Part shown: piece after piece, positions 23,061 to 33,754 of the stretch
How the letters are laid out: each line of letters begins with the position of its first letter
Numbering within the stretch: position 1 is the first letter of the stretch
Source: Epiperipatus broadwayi
Taxonomy: Eukaryota > Onychophora > Udeonychophora > Euonychophora > Peripatidae
Direction of reading: 5' to 3'
DNA length: 64,000 nt
NCBI GenBank assembly: GCA_028023455.1
Contig: JAQFVV010012490.1
Coordinates: 498,001 to 562,000, forward strand
Notes under the pieces: generated by a model
Seen by the model: the letters and a program-made list of their open reading frames with translations, nothing else
What the model was told of the DNA's origin: nothing
Databases searched by the model: none
Program-made: the position numbers and the translations under genes

Positions 23061-26038
23061 TTATAGTTTAAAAAATCCACAAAGCGCATCAGCTTAATGG
23101 CTAATTATTAATATTACAATGCTATTATATAATTATTGCCAAAAAATAAAGCTAAGTTCCTGCACATTTGATTTGTATTATTATATTATAGAAGTTTTTA
23201 AATGTTAATAAATAAAGGGCAAGTACAATTGAATAATGAATTTTAATATCTTTATACAAATTAGGCAATTGAATTAAGCAGTAAACAGATTATAATTTGT
23301 TTATATTTGGTTAATTTATTATGTAGTAATTACAATTTTTGTAAATAATTCAGTAGGCATAATAGATTCAATGTAAACAATCAAATATATATATATTGAT
23401 TAAAATGTATTTAATTCATATAGACTCATGTTCATATATTTATATATGACATCTTGTACTAATTATTTTTCAATTTTTCATCAAATGCATTGCAAATAAT
23501 TTATATTTCACCTCCTCTAAGTTTCTTGCTTGAATTTTTATTTGGTTTATATTTGTGATATCTAGTTCCTATAATAGAAACATTAAAATCATATCTCACA
23601 ACTATTTCTGTTAGCATGATTATATTACAATTTTCAGATTGGATTTGTCATCTAATTTATATAAGTTTAGTCCCAATCCATCTAATGCTAGATTTCCTTT
23701 CTCTTCCATATATCATCCAACATTTTCTTACTATCAATATATTCTTCCAATTTATGAATTTACTTAAAATTTATTTTATATTCTTTGCTGCTAAATTAAC
23801 TATTATATTTTTAATTATATCAGTATTTACATCATTGTAATACACTTTAGATATATACTAATTTTGAATAACATTTCTTGAATATGTTTACAAATATCCT
23901 CATATATTTCTAAAAAAGTATATAAAATTCCACATTGGTTCAACATGAAATTATTTTTTATAAGGATTTCTTATATACTTTATTATACAGTTATATTTTT
24001 CTTATATGCTTTTAATTCTTAACTTGTTTAATATAAAATTTTAATATATTATTACTCGATGATTGCCACTGACATTTTTGTTTAATCAAATTTTATTAGT
24101 TGTATTAAGTCTATGATAATTTATTATATCATTTGTTTAATCAAATTTTATTAGTTGTATTAAGTCTATAATAATTTATTATATCATATACTAATTTTCA
24201 TAAGACTTATTTATAAATAAAGTATATTTATATTTTCTTTCACATACATTATTAAAGCTATTCTTCACTTTCCTGAAAATACTTTTGTAGAATTATATTT
24301 TTATTATACTTCATTCTATTCATATCAATTTTTAATCAGGTATAATTTCCCTTGTTTTTTCTCTTTTATGTGTAGTTATTTATAGATCATTATTTTTATT
24401 ATAACTATAATATTATTTATGATTATTGTAGCCTTTTTTATTTGCTTGAGGTAATATATTGTTAAATATTTATGATCCTTCATTACATCTTTCATTATGG
24501 TATTAAAATCTTTAATATTCCATTTTAACCATCAACAGAATCTTGACCTTAGCAAAAATCTTTTTTCAGTGCAATTTTATTTCCTTGTTATCATCTCTCA
24601 ATTAATTATTTTCACATTATATAACATGACTATAATTAATTTCATTGATGACATATCCTTGATACATAGTATATAGAATTTTCTCATAATTTTTGCATAT
24701 CAAAATCTTACTTTTTATTAATTTAATAAAATTTGATTATTTATTAATGAAAATTCAATCATATCAATTTCATTTCTCACTAGAGATAATTATTCACTTA
24801 CTTTATAATTTCCATACTTAAATTATTCAAAAGATATGCTAACATTAAACAAAGGCATTGGTATTATTTTTCATTATATTTTTCTGATGATGTCTATTTG
24901 AATCTAATAGTTTTATGCTGCATACTTCTGTAATTAGACATCATATTTTATAAATACTATCATTTCCATTCTTTTTGCATTCATTACTTTCATCAAACAT
25001 CATTTTCTTTACATAATTCAGATGAATAATCACTAAGTTCTATCTCCATTCTATTCAAGTCATTATCTCTATATTTGTCATCAATATTAATAAGAGATTA
25101 CAATGGGTCATATTCTGCATCATTTAAAATATTTAATATAAATTTAATAATTACTAAGTGATTATTTAGTTTACAATTAAGAGTTTCACAATTATTAAAT
25201 AATGCCAATTTTTATGTAGTTCTAATTCTAGCACATTAAAATTAAATGGTCTGCTGGAATATTTCATAAGAAATTTTTTTTTTAGACCAAAGGCAACATT
25301 TAAAACAATTAAATTATAATCTTAAAATTAACTTTAAAAACAAAAGAATAAAATAATAATAAAGATTTTTGATGACTGTATTTTAAAAATACTGACGTAT
25401 ATTTTCAAAATAAGATTTTATACATGATTCTGAATAAAGTTAATAGTAGGAGAGTTGGGAAGTAGTATCATATTGGAGTAAGCTTTGATACTGAACAAAG
25501 AAATACTGATTATGACTTTTTGATAGTCTTCTATAATTTAAATTAGAGAGTAGGATTATTCTAACCGAACATCTTCATAAAATAGTTTGGTATTTTAAGT
25601 CTTTTGATCTTTTTCACAGCATAATTTTAACAAAATCTTTACATAGTTAAATCGTACTAAGAATAATTTATTACTTTCTAAATATTTTTACAGTACAATT
25701 TTTTATGTATGTACATTAATGAAAATCAAATAATAATAGTATTTATTTATTAATCAATGACATAATCATGATATAAACAGATCAAATGCCTCCTGGTTAA
25801 TAATAAAAAGAATCTAGCGATATCACCAGAATTAAAAATAATATAAAAAATGAATATTAAATTTACTGCTTGAAGGCAATTAAAATAAATAAATAAATAA
25901 TAGTTAGAACACTTGATTACTAGTGATAGTAGGGTGCATTGCTTGCTTTCTCCTAATACAATTTATTCTTGCAATTCAATTTCAGAAATATAAGAAAAGA
26001 ATGTATGTATATACTTCAACAAAAATCAATAAATTAAT
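23061..26038. other. AT-rich non-coding DNA with a small tandem duplication
   Basis: There is no supported gene. A 54-bp unit (TTTGTTTAATCAAATTTTAT to TTTATTATATCA) is duplicated in tandem at about 24078-24187, with one or two differences. Confidence 0.55.
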
Positions 26039-26089
26039 AATTAACTGTGATAAAACACAGTTGCTGAAGTTTTAAACATAAAATTATAA

Positions 26090-26144
26090 CAATAAAGCTG
26101 AGCGCTTTCGGGGGACTTAAGCCTCCATAATCGTAGCTCAATAC
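26090..26144 (-). ncRNA. Degenerate hammerhead-like motif, PLE copy 1 end
   Basis: The minus strand reads GAGCTACGATTATGG, a hairpin around GGCTTAAGTC, then CCGAAAGCGCTCAGC. See the copy 2 motif at 30830-30884 for the folding argument. The CUGAUGA box appears as CUACGA here. Confidence 0.35.
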
Positions 26145-26253
26145 AAAACAAATACAAAATATAAACACTTATTCACAAGCAAAATGCGTATCTCAAATAA
26201 GATGTAAACTAAATCTAAATAAATAAATAAAATACAATATAAATAAATAAATA

Positions 26254-28437
26254 TTATAACATCCATATTTTAGAAATATTAAAACAAGCTTCTTTAACTG
26301 TACGCTTTACGTCATTCTTCTCCGTACACACTAATTTTGCCTCTACTGGTTGACATAAGTGTCCAGCCTTATTTTTATGTTCCACAAACACTGAATTTCC
26401 CAAAAATTTAGTTTTAGTACGATGATATAAATATTTATGCTGTGAAACTCTATTTAAAATATTGGTTTTAGTTTCACCATAATAAATAGAACCACAATCT
26501 TTATGAGGACAAGAAACACTATAAACCACATGCTGAGTTAAGTTAGATTCAATTTAAAATTTTGAATTGTTAATCAATCTATTCGTATTTGGAGGTGAAT
26601 GAAAAATTACTTGAAAATCTGGAGATAACTTATTAATTAACTGTTTTGCAATAGAATGAATAAATGGTAAAACTATCTTGTCAGGTTTAAACTGCAAATT
26701 ATGTAAAAATTTTACAACTTTCTTTCCTATGTGCCTTGAACGTTTATGTCCAAGTTTGACTAAGTCCTCAATAAAACAAATAAGATTTTCTTTCCTATGT
26801 GCCTCAAATTTGCAAAGATGATGGTTTCTATATAAAAATGAATTCAAAGATGCCAACTTGTGCACTTGGGGAGAGTATGAATGCGGATGAATTAAACCCC
26901 TAACTTCAATAGGTTTCACAAACATACGGTAGTCCAAATGATCCTCTGTTCTATGCACAATAATATCTAAATATTTCACTTCCTGTAATGCATCTTCCCA
27001 ATTTATCGTAAGATTTAAACTGGTAGCCTCATGAATACTACTTTGAATCTCCAAAATGATATTTTCAGAAGCGACAATAAATATATCATCTACATATCTA
27101 GTGTAGATAATATCTGATACAGAGTTAATAAATGTAGGAATAATACTACACTCAAAATGGTCTAAAACTATACTAGAAAGAATTCTACTAAGAGGAAGTC
27201 CCATAGGCCAACCATTCATCATTTGAAAACAAGAATCTTTAAATGTAGCCACTAAATTTTCATCCAGCCAAGTCAAAAATCCAACAATAAAGTCAACTTT
27301 ATTAGATGGAAAGACTTTATCAAGTAAAGATAACTTGACTATATCTATTGACTGCTTACGATCAATGGACCCATACAATTCCATAACATCTAGCGCTGCC
27401 GATTTAAAATTAGAATTAATTTTATCATCTTTAATAACATCAATAAATTTACACGATGAATTGACTGTAAACAACCCAAAACCTATAGCATCAATCAACC
27501 AACGATTAACCAAAACAGAAGTTTCAAAATAATGTACACTACCAAAATCCATCATTAAACGTAAAGGCCTATCTCGTTTATGTAATTTAACATTTGCAAA
27601 AATTCTAGGAAGAGATGATGCAGACGGGTAAACTTTAAAATACTCTAATTTTGTTAATGCTTTCTCTTTTTCTTTACGTAAAACACTAGCAATAAATTTC
27701 TCGCGATTAAGCTTACAATTAAATCTTTCAATCTTTTTAAACTTTAATTTATCAATTTGCATAAAAATTTTACCCGCAAATTCCTTCTCTTTCATCAAAA
27801 CAAACCTGTTCCCCTTATCTTCTTTCATGCAAACAATATCATGCTCACACATAAATTGTTTTGTATGCGATATACACTTATTCCAATTCAAATTATTATT
27901 GTTGAGATTTCTATTATTAATAATCTTCACTATATTACCAACACAAACATCTCTAAGGGGATTATTTAATAATGAAGCCTCAACATCCGCAATTAGCTCA
28001 ATCTTCGGCTTTGCCCATTGACCTCCAATAAATTTAGGACCTCATTCTAAAACATACTTAAGATCCTCCGGAATATTTACACCAGACAGATTCACAAATT
28101 TGTTTTCAACCGCAGATGGTAAAACAATATTTTGCTTATATGCAAAAAACTTAAGTTTTAACTCAAATCTTTTAACAAGCATATCCTCATTCTTCTTAAA
28201 TTTGTTCAAAATAAATTGTGGAATAATACCACGTACAGAAACAATAGACCACCTTCTTTTCTCCCTACGTAATGCCCTCTTACAACCTTTAATAATTGAT
28301 ACGAGCAGTTGGCACTGCAATTGCATCTTGATTTTATCAAAATTATAAATAGATCTATCAATTTTAACTCTGCAACAGTTCGGGATTATCTTGAATTCTT
28401 CACACTTTTTCAAATACGTTATACGTTGTTGAAACAT
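26254..28437 (-). pseudogene. PLE copy 1: RT plus GIY-YIG endonuclease (inactivated)
   Basis: This is the minus-strand arm. Its RT has the PLE motifs KEDKGNRFVLM, PRIFANVKLHKRDRPLR, ALDVMELYGSI, GWPMGLPLS and RYVDDIFIVAS, and the coding frame is almost the same as in copy 2. Lesions: a TGA where copy 2 has CGA (28039-28041), splitting the frame after VLE; G to R after PLS in motif B; and a 45-bp deletion in the endonuclease that removes the AGNPNAINRKDS segment between two CTTGTTTTA repeats. It shares with copy 2 the TAA between RT and GIY-YIG. KRSRHIGKK replaces KRSIINNR of copy 2. Confidence 0.92.
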
Positions 28438-28493
28438 ATTAATTGACAAACCGATATTATAAGCAAGTATTGCGTATCGGTTTGTCAATTAAT

Positions 28494-30374
28494 ATGTTTC
28501 AACAACGTATAACGTTTTTGAAAAAGTGTGAAGAATTCAAGATAATCCCGAACTGTTGCAGAGTTAAAATTGATAGATCTATTTATAATTTTGATAAAAT
28601 CAAGATGCAATTGCAGCGCCAACTGCTCGTATCAATTATTAAAGGTTGTAAGAGGGCATTATGTAGGGAGAAAAGAAGGTGGTCTATTATTTCTGTACGT
28701 GGTATTATTCCACAATTTATTTTGAACAAATTTAAGAAGAATGAGGATATGCTTGTTAAAAGATTTGAGTTAAAACTTAAGTTTCTTGCATATAAGCAAA
28801 ATATTGTTTTACCATCTGCGGTTGAAAACAAATTTGTGAATCTGTCTGGTGTAAATATTCCGGAGGATGTTAAGTATGTTTTAGAACGAGGTCCTAAATT
28901 TATTGGAGGTCAATGGGCAAAGCCGAAGATTGAGCTAATTGCAGATGATGAGGCTTCATTATTAAATAATCCCCTTAGAGATGTTTGTGTTGGTAATATA
29001 GTGAAGATTATTAACAATAGAAATCTCAACAATAATAATTTGAATTGGAATAAGTGCATATCGCATACAAAACAATTTATGTGTGAGCATGATATTGTTT
29101 GCATGAAAGAAGATAAGGGGAACAGGTTTGTTTTGATGAAAGAGGAGAAATTTGCAGGTAAAATTTTTATGCAAATTGATAAATTAAAGTTTAAAAAGAT
29201 TGAAAGATTTAATTGTAAGCTTAATCGCGAGAAATTTATTGCTAGTGTTTTACGTAAAGAAAAAGAGAAAGCATTAACAAAATTAGAGTATTTTAAAGTT
29301 TACCCGTCTGCATCATCCCTTCCTAGAATTTTTGCAAATGTTAAATTACATAAACGAGATAGGCCTTTATGTTTAATGATGGATTTTGGTAGTGTATATT
29401 ATTTTGAAACTTCTGTTTTGGTTAATCGTTGGTTGATTGATGCTATAGGTTTTGGGTTGTTTACAGTCAATTCATCGTGTGAATTTATTGATGTTATTAA
29501 AGATGCTAAAATTAATTCTAATTTTAAATCGGCAGCGCTGGATGTTATGGAATTGTATGGGTCCATTGATCGTAAGCAGTCAATAGATATAGTCAAGCTA
29601 TCTTTACTTGATAAAGTCTTTCCATCTAATAAAGTTGACTTTATTGTTGGATTTTTGACTTGGCTGGATGAAAATTTAGTGGCTACATTTAAAGATTCTT
29701 GTTTTCAAATGATGAATGGTTGGCCTATGGGACTTCCTCTTAGTGGAATTCTTTCTAGTATAGTTTTAGACCATTTTGAGCGTAGTATTATTCCTACATT
29801 TATTAACTCTGTACCAGATATTATCTACACTAGATATGTAGATGATATATTTATTGTCGCTTCTGAAAATATCATTTTGGAGATTCAAAGTAGTATTCAT
29901 GAGGCTACCAGTTTAAATCTTATGATAAATTGGGAAGATGCATTACAGGAAGTGAAATATTTAGATATTATTGTGCATAGAACAGAGGATCATTTGGACT
30001 ACCGTATGTTTGTGAAACCTATTGAAGTTAGGGGTTTAATTCATCCGCATTCATACTCTCCCCAAGTGCACAAGTTGGCATCTTTGAATTCATTTTTATA
30101 TAGAAACCACCATCTTTGCAAATTTGAGGCACATAGGAAAGAAAATCTTATTTGTTTTATTGAGGACTTAGTCAAACTTGGACATAAACGTTCAATTATT
30201 AACAATAGAGTTGTAAAATTTTTACATAATTTGCAGTTTAAACCTGACAAGATAGTTTTACCATTTATTCATTCTATTGCAAAACAGTTAATTAATAAGT
30301 TATCTCCAGATTTTCAAGTAATTTTTCATTCACCTCCAAATACGAATAGATTGATTAACAATTCAAAATTTTAA
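28494..30374 (+). CDS. PLE copy 2 reverse transcriptase, open reading frame
   Basis: The frame is uninterrupted from the first ATG (MFQQRIT) at 28494 to a TAA at 30372-30374, 626 codons; upstream it stays open into the palindrome loop without another ATG. Counting from 28443, a PLE N-terminal region (about residues 120-165, FVNLSGVNIP to GPKF) precedes RT: DKGN at 224-227, PRIFANVKLH at 294-303, motif A LDVMELYGSI at 366-375, motif B NGWPMGLPLSG at 425-435, catalytic YVDD at 465-468 and YLDIIVHR at 506-513. Every RT catalytic residue I can identify is present. It would copy PLE RNA, and possibly retrozyme circles, at chromosome breaks. Penelope proteins usually continue into the endonuclease; here a stop intervenes. 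Expression is unproven. Confidence 0.92.
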   Translation: MFQQRITFLKKCEEFKIIPNCCRVKIDRSIYNFDKIKMQLQRQLLVSIIKGCKRALCREKRRWSIISVRGIIPQFILNKFKKNEDMLVKRFELKLKFLAYKQNIVLPSAVENKFVNLSGVNIPEDVKYVLERGPKFIGGQWAKPKIELIADDEASLLNNPLRDVCVGNIVKIINNRNLNNNNLNWNKCISHTKQFMCEHDIVCMKEDKGNRFVLMKEEKFAGKIFMQIDKLKFKKIERFNCKLNREKFIASVLRKEKEKALTKLEYFKVYPSASSLPRIFANVKLHKRDRPLCLMMDFGSVYYFETSVLVNRWLIDAIGFGLFTVNSSCEFIDVIKDAKINSNFKSAALDVMELYGSIDRKQSIDIVKLSLLDKVFPSNKVDFIVGFLTWLDENLVATFKDSCFQMMNGWPMGLPLSGILSSIVLDHFERSIIPTFINSVPDIIYTRYVDDIFIVASENIILEIQSSIHEATSLNLMINWEDALQEVKYLDIIVHRTEDHLDYRMFVKPIEVRGLIHPHSYSPQVHKLASLNSFLYRNHHLCKFEAHRKENLICFIEDLVKLGHKRSIINNRVVKFLHNLQFKPDKIVLPFIHSIAKQLINKLSPDFQVIFHSPPNTNRLINNSKF

Positions 30375-30719
30375 ATTGAATCTAACTTAACTCAGCATGT
30401 GGTTTATAGTGTTTCTTGTCCTCATAAAGATTGTGGTTCTATTTATTATGGTGAAACTAAAACCATTATTTTAAATAGAGTTTCACAGCATAAATATTTA
30501 TATCATCGTACTAAAACTAAATTTTTGGGAAATTCAGTGTTTGTGGAACATGAAAATAAGGCTGGACACTTATGTCAACCAGTAGAGGCAAAATTAGTGT
30601 GTACAGAGAAGAATGACGTAAAGCGTAAGGTTCAAGAAGCTTGTTTTATAGCTGGTAATCCTAATGCTATTAATAGAAAGGATTCTTGTTTTAATATTTC
30701 TAAAATATGGACGTTATAA
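30375..30719 (+). pseudogene. PLE copy 2 GIY-YIG endonuclease domain behind an in-frame stop
   Basis: This is in the same frame as the RT, directly after its TAA: linker ESNLTQH, then VVYSVSCPHKDCGSIYYGET (the GIY-YIG pair), LNRVSQHK, VFVEHENKAGH and EACFIAGNPNAINRKD. There is no ATG in frame before the domain, so it is either translated by readthrough, made from a repaired copy, or not made. The domain keeps the distal AGNPNAINRKDS segment missing in copy 1. The family role is nicking target DNA. Because the same TAA exists in copy 1, the stop predates the palindrome or is a family trait. Confidence 0.85.
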
Positions 30720-30829
30720 TATTTATTTATTTATATTGTATTTTATTTATTTATTTAGATTTAGTTTACATCTTATTTGAGATACGCATTTTGCTTGTGA
30801 ATAAGTGTTTATATTTTGTATTTGTTTTG

Positions 30830-30884
30830 TATTGAGCTATGATTATGGAGGCTTAAGTCCCCCGAAAGCGCTCAGCTTTATTGT
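30830..30884 (+). ncRNA. Degenerate hammerhead-like motif, PLE copy 2 end
   Basis: GAGCTATGATTATGGAGGC, then TTAAGTCCCCCGAAAGCGCT. A GAAA box is followed by the self-complementary AGCGCT and then C, as in minimal type I hammerheads whose stem III is a short palindrome followed by the UH cleavage site. Stem II could be GGAGGC/GTCCCC, and flanking AGCT/AGCT could start stem I. The CUGAUGA box is one base short (CUAUGA), so I expect little or no activity. Hammerheads are known in PLE terminal repeats. Confidence 0.4.
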
Positions 30885-30972
30885 TATAATTTTATGTTTA
30901 AAGCTTCAGCAACTGTGTTTTATCACAGTTAATTTTTAAATATAAGAACAATAGAAAAAATATATTTCTCAC

Positions 30973-31005
30973 CTTTACATTCTACCAGGCCCCGGCTCCC
31001 CAAAG
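30973..31005 (-). CDS. Candidate 33-nt exon of the minus-strand host gene
   Basis: This GC-rich island in AT-rich DNA ends at the good donor GTGAGAAATA. In phase 1 it reads LGSRGLVECK with a split codon on each side, matching the phase of the exon at 31836-31871. The acceptor (TTGGAGAG) lacks a pyrimidine tract, which is the main weakness. It lies only 38 bp from the PLE palindrome, so it may instead be part of an insertion junction. Confidence 0.3.
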
Positions 31006-31835
31006 CTCTCCAATAATAATTTTATTATTATAAATACAAACAAACTTATCATTCTTAAGAATGTAAAAATGGGGAATGTATATACAATATACTCAAAAAT
31101 ATTAAATATATAACTAACAAATATTGTTGTTTTCTAATGCAAGGTTTAAACAAATAATAATAATTTCAGTTACATTGTTTTGTGTTTTTTGTTATGTTTT
31201 TGGCACTTGTAGGTAATTACTAACATTAAATTTTGAAGAGTTTAATTAAAAATTAAGCCTCTAATGGAAATAATCATAAATAATTCACAATAGAATATGG
31301 CATATGGGTTTTCAATCCACAATAAATTATATACCGTTACATATATATTGTATTACTATGATCATTACATTCTAGAACAAATACTATATTTTCATAATTT
31401 ATACTATTTTACTCTCTTATTCTAAATTTGATATTATTGCTATTTTTTTGAATCTACTAATAAGCATTAATGATCAATTAACTTCTTTTCTTCAATTTAC
31501 TCAGTTATTTATTTAAACAAATCTAAACTAGTATTAATAATACAGTCAGAATACTATTAAGTTTGAATTCAAAAATTTCCATTATCCAAAAAAATTTCAA
31601 AAGTGATCTTTAATTTTTTTATATTAAAATCTTCCCATTATTTCATATAAATCCTAAAAAGAATAATAACATTTTCAATAAAAACAGCAAAAATATAAAA
31701 ATTCAAAATAAAAAATATTTAAAAATCTTTTAAAAAAATGCAGAAAGAAACATTTTTTTTATAAAAGGCATAACTATCATGGAATACACTAAATAAAGAA
31801 TAAAATAATCTAAAAACCGGTAAGACAATTCTTAC
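31006..31835. other. AT-rich DNA, probable intron
   Basis: No gene is seen. If the flanking candidate exons are right, this is an intron on the minus strand. Confidence 0.4.
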
Positions 31836-31871
31836 CTCGGGGATCTAAGTTCTTTAAATCTATCCAGCCAC
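31836..31871 (-). CDS. 36-nt exon, minus-strand host gene
   Basis: The acceptor TTGACTTTATCTTTGCAG and donor GTAAGAATT bound 36 nt. In phase 1 it reads GWIDLKNLDPR, with a glycine codon split at both borders (G|GT and G|gt). The only sensible frame agrees exactly with the phase 1 end of the exon at 32406-32531, giving a continuous reading across the splice. Short phase 1-1 exons are common in extracellular and modular proteins. I do not recognise the product. Confidence 0.6.
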
Positions 31872-32405
31872 CTGCAAAGATAAAGTCAACTAGTTAACAA
31901 GCAAACACACAATGAAGCTTCAGAATATATGTTGAATATACATATTAAAAAGTGGACAAGAATATTCAAATTGTGCAAGTGCAAGAATATCTATATATGA
32001 ATGTTCACATACATATAACTTTCAACCATTAAACAAAAACAAAACAAAAATCTCTATTACCATTACTAAAAAATAAGAATATTATTTTACAGCCATACCA
32101 TGCTAAATTTATGCAATATAATAAAGTGCTTGCTTAATGAGCTGTAATTAAAAATCTAAGGCGTTATCTACATTTTGACCCAGACTAATTAATTACTTAG
32201 TCTGAATTTTTAATCACAACAAATGCTGCTGCTCCAATTACCTTTTACTCCTAGCAGAGCCGCTGCTATACAATGAGCCTAAGCATTACTATTACTATTA
32301 ATTTTATACACATTAAAAAAATTCTAAACATAATCACAATATGTCAAATAAGCACAGTTCTTCTATTATCAATATAAGCATTGCCATTTGTATAAGAAAC
32401 CCTAC
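31872..32405. other. Intron between two minus-strand exons
   Basis: This 534-bp AT-rich intron contains an 8-bp-stem hairpin (CAGACTAA against TTAGTCTG, about 32182-32205) flanked by ATTAAAAAT and ATTTTTAAT. Confidence 0.5.
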
Positions 32406-32531
32406 CTTCACACAAAACAGAGAAAATTGGATTTTCAGATTCAGGATCAGAGTAAAAGTGTTTGGTTGCAGAGCTGCTAGAATCATTTTCAGCAAGAGTT
32501 GAATCTGGTTCTGGTTGAATCTCAGGATTAT
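32406..32531 (-). CDS. 126-nt exon, minus-strand host gene (acidic, S/D/E/P-rich)
   Basis: The acceptor ACATTCATTGCCAG and donor GTAGGGTTT bound an open phase 1-1 segment reading NPEIQPEPDSTLAEND, SSSSATKHFYSDPES and ENPIFSVLCE. Codon variety and low A/T bias contrast with the flanks. It has the same borders as the exon at 53699-53830: both start TGCCAG|AT.AT..TGA and end GAAG|GTAGG, so the two may be duplicated exons of a repetitive region. An alternative acceptor upstream (GGAAAACAG, at about 32559) keeps the frame open and would add HSLP-type residues in phase 2. No domain is recognised; a disordered region of a larger protein is likely. Confidence 0.65.
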
Positions 32532-33754
32532 CTGGCAATGAATGTAAAAATTCACTGTTTTCCAAAAAAAAAAAAAAAAATCCAAACAATAAGTACTATA
32601 ATAAGCAATTTAATTTCAACAACCATGTGAAATGAATATATCTGGATAATGGTTCAAATATGAACCTTTTTTTTTTTTCAGAATTACAATCATTTTTTCT
32701 GTCCATGTTTTTGTATTCATAAGTTTTAAAAATATAGTTAATAATTTACAGTATAACCAAAAAGTAAAAGTTTTATTTAACTTAAAAAAAAAAAAAAAGA
32801 TTTTAAAATTGTAACTATGCACAAAACCAATAAAATGCTGGCTAAGAATAGATAAATATCCATCACTACTGAAAGAAAAAGCCTCTAGTTTACTGGACCA
32901 AAACTCAAACATGTTATAATTATGACGAATAGATGTATTAACCACTATATCATGAAAACAGTGAACAAATTAATATAGATAATAATGAAGTAGTATCACA
33001 CTGTTCGATTATCAAAATATATACAAATATAGGTAAGAATAAAACAAAAATTATATATATATATTTAATTTTAAATTCTAATTAAACCCCACTCCACACC
33101 CAATGTACAGTACATTATCATTAATTTCAACTGTCATTGATTCACTTCAGAACAAAGATCTTTTCTTATTTTATATACTTTTTTCCACAAATATTCAAAT
33201 TAACTTATCTTGTCTATCCATTTCATATGTAATCTTTTACAATTTCTTGGGATTTAATTAAGACACAGAAAAACACTTTTAGAATGTTATTCAGTCTAAA
33301 TTCATTTTAGTTTCTTAATTCTTTATAATAATGTGCAAGGCTAAAATCTTCGACCGAAGCGCCTTAAAATGCTTATGTGACAGCCAATCAGATGTAATAA
33401 TGACTGCACGTGGAACTCTCAATTCAAGAACACAAAAAAAAGATGGGACCCACCTTCTTCTATATTTAAATCTATATATAAATAAGTCAGACTCAAGCAT
33501 TCTGAACTAAGAGAACGAAGCTTAAAACACAATCACATTTAATTCACTAAATATTATATATAAATAAACTACGTGAAATTTTTCGATTTACAATGAAGCA
33601 ATTTTTAAATCTAATGAAATGATAGTAACAAATGTAAATATATAAATTAATTCTTTATGAAATTTTTTATACATTTTTATCTTTTATGTGTTTTGCTTCT
33701 GATATTGTATTAACTAATCCAAATAGACAAATTTTCATATTTGATTAAATGAGA
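32532..33754. other. AT-rich intronic DNA with homopolymer runs
   Basis: A runs occur at 32560-32580 and 32785-32799 and a T run at 32669-32680. The frame at 32616-32945 is compositional. No supported feature. Confidence 0.5.

Larger units (their letters stand above)
26039..30934. mobile_element. Penelope-like element palindrome: two copies head to head
   Basis: The left arm 26039-28456 and right arm 28475-30934 are reverse complements around an 18-bp loop (28457-28474). Each arm holds a PLE: RT reading frame, in-frame stop, GIY-YIG domain and an A/T-rich 3' region ending in a GAAAGCGCTCAGC motif and CTGTGTTTTATCACAG. The 42-bp length difference is explained by a 45-bp deletion in the left copy and a 3-bp longer patch at 26722-26740. 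The ends AATTAACTGTG and CACAGTTAATT mark both outer borders. No target duplication is evident. Confidence 0.92.

Noticed and set aside
28583-29596. Minus-strand frames opposite the PLE RT
   Set aside because: They are antisense shadows of the RT frame, mirrored in the other arm.
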